Source of the DNA: a virus
Strand: one strand, 5' to 3'
DNA: 37,676 nucleotides
IMG/VR virus record: IMGVR_UViG_3300037468_000169
Span: 1-37,676 of that record
Each line of letters begins with the position of its first letter. The stretch's first letter is position 1. The notes under the pieces were generated by a model. The model saw only the letters and a list, made by a program, of their open reading frames with translations. It was not told the DNA's origin and made no database searches. Positions 34,598 through 37,676 of this stretch are shown here, piece after piece. The translations under genes were made by a program, and so were the position numbers.

Positions 34598-36591
34598 TGC
34601 CGACCTATGAAGTGACAGACCCAGCCAGTGGTAAAAAAGTTCGGCTAACTGGCGACTCGCCACCCACAGATGCGGAATTGGAACAGATTTTCGCAGGGAT
34701 AAACACGCCACAGCAGCAAGGCCTAGGCGACGTTTTTGGCGACCTACAGCCGGGGCAGCAATTCCAGCAGGGGCTGGCGCCAGAAGTCCCCACGACCATG
34801 GGCCAAGCCATTCAAGGCGGAGCAGAGGCTGGCGGCCAGATGCTCGCCGGCATGGTTGGCGGTTTGCCGGGCATGGTTTACGGCACCGGAAAGGGTTTAA
34901 CGCAAGCAATTCTAGATGGGTCATACGGCACGCCAGAGGCATCGGCAGCGGTAGAGCAGGCGGCGATGCAAGGCATGGAGGCCGGAACTAAATTCTTCAC
35001 TGGCGAGATGTCGCCGACCGGCCAGCGCTACGCGCAAAACGTTGCAACGGCGGCAGCCCCGCTCATGGCATTAGGGCCGGCAGGAATGCCACTAGCAGCG
35101 CCGGAAATGGCTCTAGCTGGCGGCTTAGCACGTCAGGCGGCACCTCAGGCTATGGCCGCCGCAAACGTCGCCCGTGGCGCAGTAGGCGAAGGAGTACAGT
35201 CTGCGCGGCAAAGGTTGCAGAGCGTTATGGGTCCTGAGCAATCGGCCCCAGCCTATGGTGAGGGAATGTCAGCAGGCTCGGCAGCGGTTCCGTTGCAAGA
35301 TGTTAGAGGTGCGCAAGCTTCTGGGCTGCCGGTTCCATTCAACCTAACCCGTGGCGAGCTAACGCGCGACCCGATACAGCTCGGAACTGAAAAAGAGCTG
35401 ATTAAGGGGGAGTTTGGGGCACCGCTAAGAGAGAGGGCGCAGGAGCATAGGCTCAAGGCCATGCAAAACTTTGACGCATTGGTCGACGAAACCGGCGCGG
35501 CGGCAATTGACGCGACGCAGACCGGTAGCGCGCTCATTGATGTTTTAAGCCAAGGCTTGAAAGCGGCAAAGAATAAAACCCGCATAGCATATAAAAAGGC
35601 AGCCGAGTCTGAAGAAGCAAATGCACCTGTGGACATTGGCGCGCCAGTGGCTATTGGCGAGGGTGAGCAAGCTATTGAGTCGTCTGTTATAGGTTATTTA
35701 AACAGTCAAATAAAGGGGCTCAAATCTTCATCAGTGACCGATGATGCGCAGAAAGTTTTTGTAAAAATGGGGCTCGCTATGGAGGAGCCTGACGGCTCAT
35801 TGACACCATTGCCAGCCACAGTTGGGCAGATGGAAGCTGCGCGCTCAAACATTAGTGGACTCGCCAAATGGGACGATGCAAAAGGCTTGCGGGATGAGAC
35901 AATTCTTAAAAAGTTAATTGATGCGCACACAGCTCCAGTATCTGGACCATTATTTCAAGAGGCAAGAGCGACGCGCGTGGCGCAGGCTGATAAATTCGAG
36001 AATAGAGCCATTGTTGCTCGGCTGCTAAGGCAAAAGCGCGGGACTAAAGACCCAGAGGTGCCGGCGGAGCGAGTTTTTAGGCGCACAGTATTAGGTGGAA
36101 CCACAGAAGAACTGGCATTTTTGAAAAAACTAATCCGCTCTCATGGCCCTGAAGGCAAGCAAGCTTGGGCGGATCTGCAAGGGGAAACGGTTAAATATAT
36201 TCGCGATGAAACGTCTAAAGGGCACGGACCAGATGCTGCTGGTAATGCTCGGTTGAGTTCTGCACGAATGCACCAAGTCGTCTCCAATTTAGATAAAACT
36301 GGAAAATTAGATTTAATGCTTGGGACTCGAAACGCCCAATTGATGCGTGACCTAAACGAAGTGTTGCAATACGTTTCAACAGTGCCGCCAGAGACTCTTA
36401 TAAACTCATCAGGAACTACGCTAACGCTAATGGCAGCGCTTGCGGAATCTGGGGCTCTAGGGGCTACAATTGGCCTCCCACTGCCTATTTTAACTGGGTT
36501 AAAAGTGGCAAAAACGCAAATCAAAAATGCAAAAATTCGAAAAAAAGTACAGCACGCCCTAAACTTGGCTCAGCCGCAGGGCAGCAACTAA
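34597..36591 (+). CDS. DNA ejection protein, large (gp16-like)
   Basis: This is a 664-residue protein, near P22 gp16 (609). It opens with 'YEVTDPASGKKVRLTGDSPP' and 'TDAELEQIF', a short N-terminal motif shared by many phage ejection proteins. A Gly/Ala/Gln-rich stretch, a long helical middle (about 260-600) and a hydrophobic segment near 610-635 ('LTLMAALAESGALGATIGLP') follow, the last possibly membrane-inserting. A basic tail ends it. It probably helps move DNA across the inner membrane. No lytic transglycosylase motif was seen. Confidence 0.72.
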   Translation: MPTYEVTDPASGKKVRLTGDSPPTDAELEQIFAGINTPQQQGLGDVFGDLQPGQQFQQGLAPEVPTTMGQAIQGGAEAGGQMLAGMVGGLPGMVYGTGKGLTQAILDGSYGTPEASAAVEQAAMQGMEAGTKFFTGEMSPTGQRYAQNVATAAAPLMALGPAGMPLAAPEMALAGGLARQAAPQAMAAANVARGAVGEGVQSARQRLQSVMGPEQSAPAYGEGMSAGSAAVPLQDVRGAQASGLPVPFNLTRGELTRDPIQLGTEKELIKGEFGAPLRERAQEHRLKAMQNFDALVDETGAAAIDATQTGSALIDVLSQGLKAAKNKTRIAYKKAAESEEANAPVDIGAPVAIGEGEQAIESSVIGYLNSQIKGLKSSSVTDDAQKVFVKMGLAMEEPDGSLTPLPATVGQMEAARSNISGLAKWDDAKGLRDETILKKLIDAHTAPVSGPLFQEARATRVAQADKFENRAIVARLLRQKRGTKDPEVPAERVFRRTVLGGTTEELAFLKKLIRSHGPEGKQAWADLQGETVKYIRDETSKGHGPDAAGNARLSSARMHQVVSNLDKTGKLDLMLGTRNAQLMRDLNEVLQYVSTVPPETLINSSGTTLTLMAALAESGALGATIGLPLPILTGLKVAKTQIKNAKIRKKVQHALNLAQPQGSN

Positions 36592-36618
36592 AACCAAAAA
36601 ATTACACAGGATTAAATC

Positions 36619-36666
36619 ATGTCTAGCTCCTCACAAATACCATTCCTGCCATTAGTGGGCAAATAA
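36619..36666 (+). pseudogene. 15-codon remnant of the MSSSSQ-type gene
   Basis: An ATG with AGGA upstream (36607-36610) opens a 15-residue frame, MSSSSQIPFLPLVGK, then TAA. The first 12 residues match the N-terminus of the gene at 1488 except for two positions. The following gene starts within the stop (TAATG), so the short frame may still serve to couple translation. It is best explained as a truncated duplicate. Confidence 0.55.
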
Positions 36667-36977
36667 TGCTTAAGACCGCGAGATCCGGCAGCAGCGGTGG
36701 GGCAATATCCCGCACGGTTGTAATAGCGACCAGTAATACAACCTTGGGCGCTGCCGCAGCTACGGATTACGTCTGTTTTGTACAGGGAGCTTACACGATC
36801 ACGCTGCCAACAGCCGTGGACAATACTAATTTATACTCAGTGACGAATATGCACACAGCAAATATCACTATTGACACCACGAGCGGTCAGACGATGAACG
36901 GGTCACTAACAGCAGCGATGATTCCAGACCAGTCGCTGGATTTCGTTTCTGACGGATCGAATTGGAGAATATTCTAA
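36666..36977 (+). CDS. Small adhesin-like structural protein
   Basis: This is a 103-residue protein. Residues 25-103 contain 'FVQGAYTITLPTAVDNTNLY', 'NITIDTTSGQTMNG' and 'SLDFVSDGSNWRIF', a beta-strand pattern I know from the ends of phage fibres and adhesins. The protein at 29392 has a similar C-terminal pattern. Both its start and stop overlap neighbours as TAATG, so it belongs to the receptor-type operon. A virion surface role is likely. Confidence 0.6.
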   Translation: MLKTARSGSSGGAISRTVVIATSNTTLGAAAATDYVCFVQGAYTITLPTAVDNTNLYSVTNMHTANITIDTTSGQTMNGSLTAAMIPDQSLDFVSDGSNWRIF

Positions 36978-37676
36978 TGGCTTACATTCCGCCAAATCCA
37001 AATGGGCAAGCTACTTCTGCTAATAGCGCGCCTGTAGTTATTGCTAGTAACCAATCCGCAGTTCCGAGTAATCAAACTCAGATAAATGGCGCTGCAGTTG
37101 CCGCAGGTTCTGGCGCTTCATCTACTGGAACTCAGCGAGTTATCTTAGCCACTGACCAGCCAGTTATCCCTGCAAACCAGACTCAAGTTAATGGCGTAGC
37201 CGTAGCAGTAGGCTCCGGAGTTAACTCAACTGGTACGCAGCGAGTAACGATAGCTACGGATCAGGCGGCTGTGGCATCTAACCAGACTCAGGTAAACGGT
37301 ATTGCGGTAGCTACTGGTGCAGGCAACTCTTCTACAGGCACTCAGCGCGTAGTTATCGCGACTGATGATGTGAACTTAGCTGCAATAAATACCGCAACAG
37401 CAGCAGTTAATACAAAGACTCCAGCATTAGGACAAGCTACTTCTGTTAATAGTTCTCCAGTGGTTTTAAGTTCTGCGCAAGAAGCCATATTAACTAACAT
37501 TGAGGCGCTAATAAACTCTCAAGCTGGGGATACGGCTACAACTGCGTTAACTACTACTTCTATAGATGCAAAAACTCCAGCGTTAGGTAGGGCGGCAGAG
37601 GCATCTAGTTCGCCAGTAGCCTTATGCGTTGAGGACGTTACAGATTTAATTATGATTGGGCAAGCAGCGCAGACTG
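36977..37676 (+). CDS. Repetitive receptor/tail structural protein, N-terminal part (3' truncated by window edge)
   Basis: The frame is open from ATG 36977 to the window end (233 codons). It carries three tandem copies of about 33 residues ('SNQTQINGAAVAAGSGASST' followed by 'GTQRVILATDQ'), then spaced copies of 'ALGQATSANSAPVVIAS'-type repeats. Such repeats occur in large phage virion proteins of adhesion or fibre type. The partial protein at 1-1006 has the same A/T-rich codon use and style, and is probably its continuation in a circular genome. Its start overlaps the previous stop (TAATG). Confidence 0.72.
   Translation, partial: MAYIPPNPNGQATSANSAPVVIASNQSAVPSNQTQINGAAVAAGSGASSTGTQRVILATDQPVIPANQTQVNGVAVAVGSGVNSTGTQRVTIATDQAAVASNQTQVNGIAVATGAGNSSTGTQRVVIATDDVNLAAINTATAAVNTKTPALGQATSVNSSPVVLSSAQEAILTNIEALINSQAGDTATTALTTTSIDAKTPALGRAAEASSSPVALCVEDVTDLIMIGQAAQT
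37065..37368 (+). repeat. Three tandem repeats of about 99 bases
   Basis: Units beginning at AGTAATCAAACTCAG, GCAAACCAGACTCAA and TCTAACCAGACTCAG encode nearly the same 33-residue module. DNA identity is lower than protein similarity, so these are older repeats than the 15-base units at 16676-17030. Confidence 0.65.

Noticed and set aside
1-37676. CRISPR array or insertion sequence
   Set aside because: No spaced direct repeats with unique spacers and no transposase motif were seen; the tandem repeats present are inside protein genes.

Overview
This window looks like an almost complete genome of a short-tailed (podovirus) phage with a P22-type virion, infecting a Gram-negative, probably gammaproteobacterial, host. 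The basis is a large terminase, a roughly 690-residue P22-type portal, an acidic scaffold, a P22-type coat protein with an inserted Ig-like domain, a gp4-type tail accessory factor, a gp10-type DNA stabilisation protein, three ejection-type proteins and a tailspike with a P22-type head-binding N-terminus. No integrase, CI/Cro-type repressor or excisionase was recognised, so lifestyle is undecided. Both window ends lie inside open reading frames of the same receptor/tail character. The window is therefore probably a circularly permuted genome opened inside one gene, although the frames do not join exactly.

Layout. (1) 1-4858, plus strand: the 3' end of a large repetitive structural protein, small virion proteins, the tailspike, a lysine-rich peptide and a cluster of small membrane proteins. 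(2) 8134-4845, minus strand: early-type genes including a zinc-ribbon peptide, a YqaJ/lambda-exonuclease-type nuclease and a probable Rad52-type annealing protein, meeting the late genes tail to tail. (3) 8298-9730, plus strand: small genes ending in dUTPase, a membrane peptide and a strong terminator. (4) 9738-10863: a tRNA-Pro on the minus strand, an operator-controlled promoter, tandem palindromes, and about 500 bases of largely non-coding, potentially structured leader. (5) 10864-16230: HNH endonuclease, small genes, SF2 helicase, TOPRIM primase, NinB-like protein and NinG. (6) 16249-19203: a second copy of the same promoter/operator, a pentapeptide-repeat protein, several very small genes, muramidase endolysin and a 3-TM holin. 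(7) 19238-21822: a putative DNA-hypermodification cassette. (8) 21835-37676: terminase, head, tail and ejection genes, ending in the receptor-type operon that appears to continue at position 1.

The most interesting system is 19238-21822. A ParB-domain protein, a fusion of a histidine phosphatase with a TagD-like nucleotidyltransferase, and a TET-associated-type glycosyltransferase (TAGT) overlap one another and sit directly upstream of the terminase genes. The simplest reading is that the fusion makes an activated nucleotide-linked sugar or polyol, and the glycosyltransferase places it on phage DNA before packaging. No TET oxygenase or nucleotide hydroxymethylase was seen, so the acceptor group is unexplained.

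Regulation has a visible logic. Two promoters (9994-10022 and 16249-16277) share the same -35, a 17-base spacer carrying a GGTAA-N4-TTACC dyad, and similar leader/ribosome-site sequences, suggesting one regulator controls both operons. Other promoters with inverted repeats precede the divergent early genes, the portal and the cupin/ejection genes. The leader at 10346-10455 can form mutually exclusive pairings of the kind used by C4/CI-type phage antisense RNAs. All calls come from reading the sequence and from memory of families; no database search was run.
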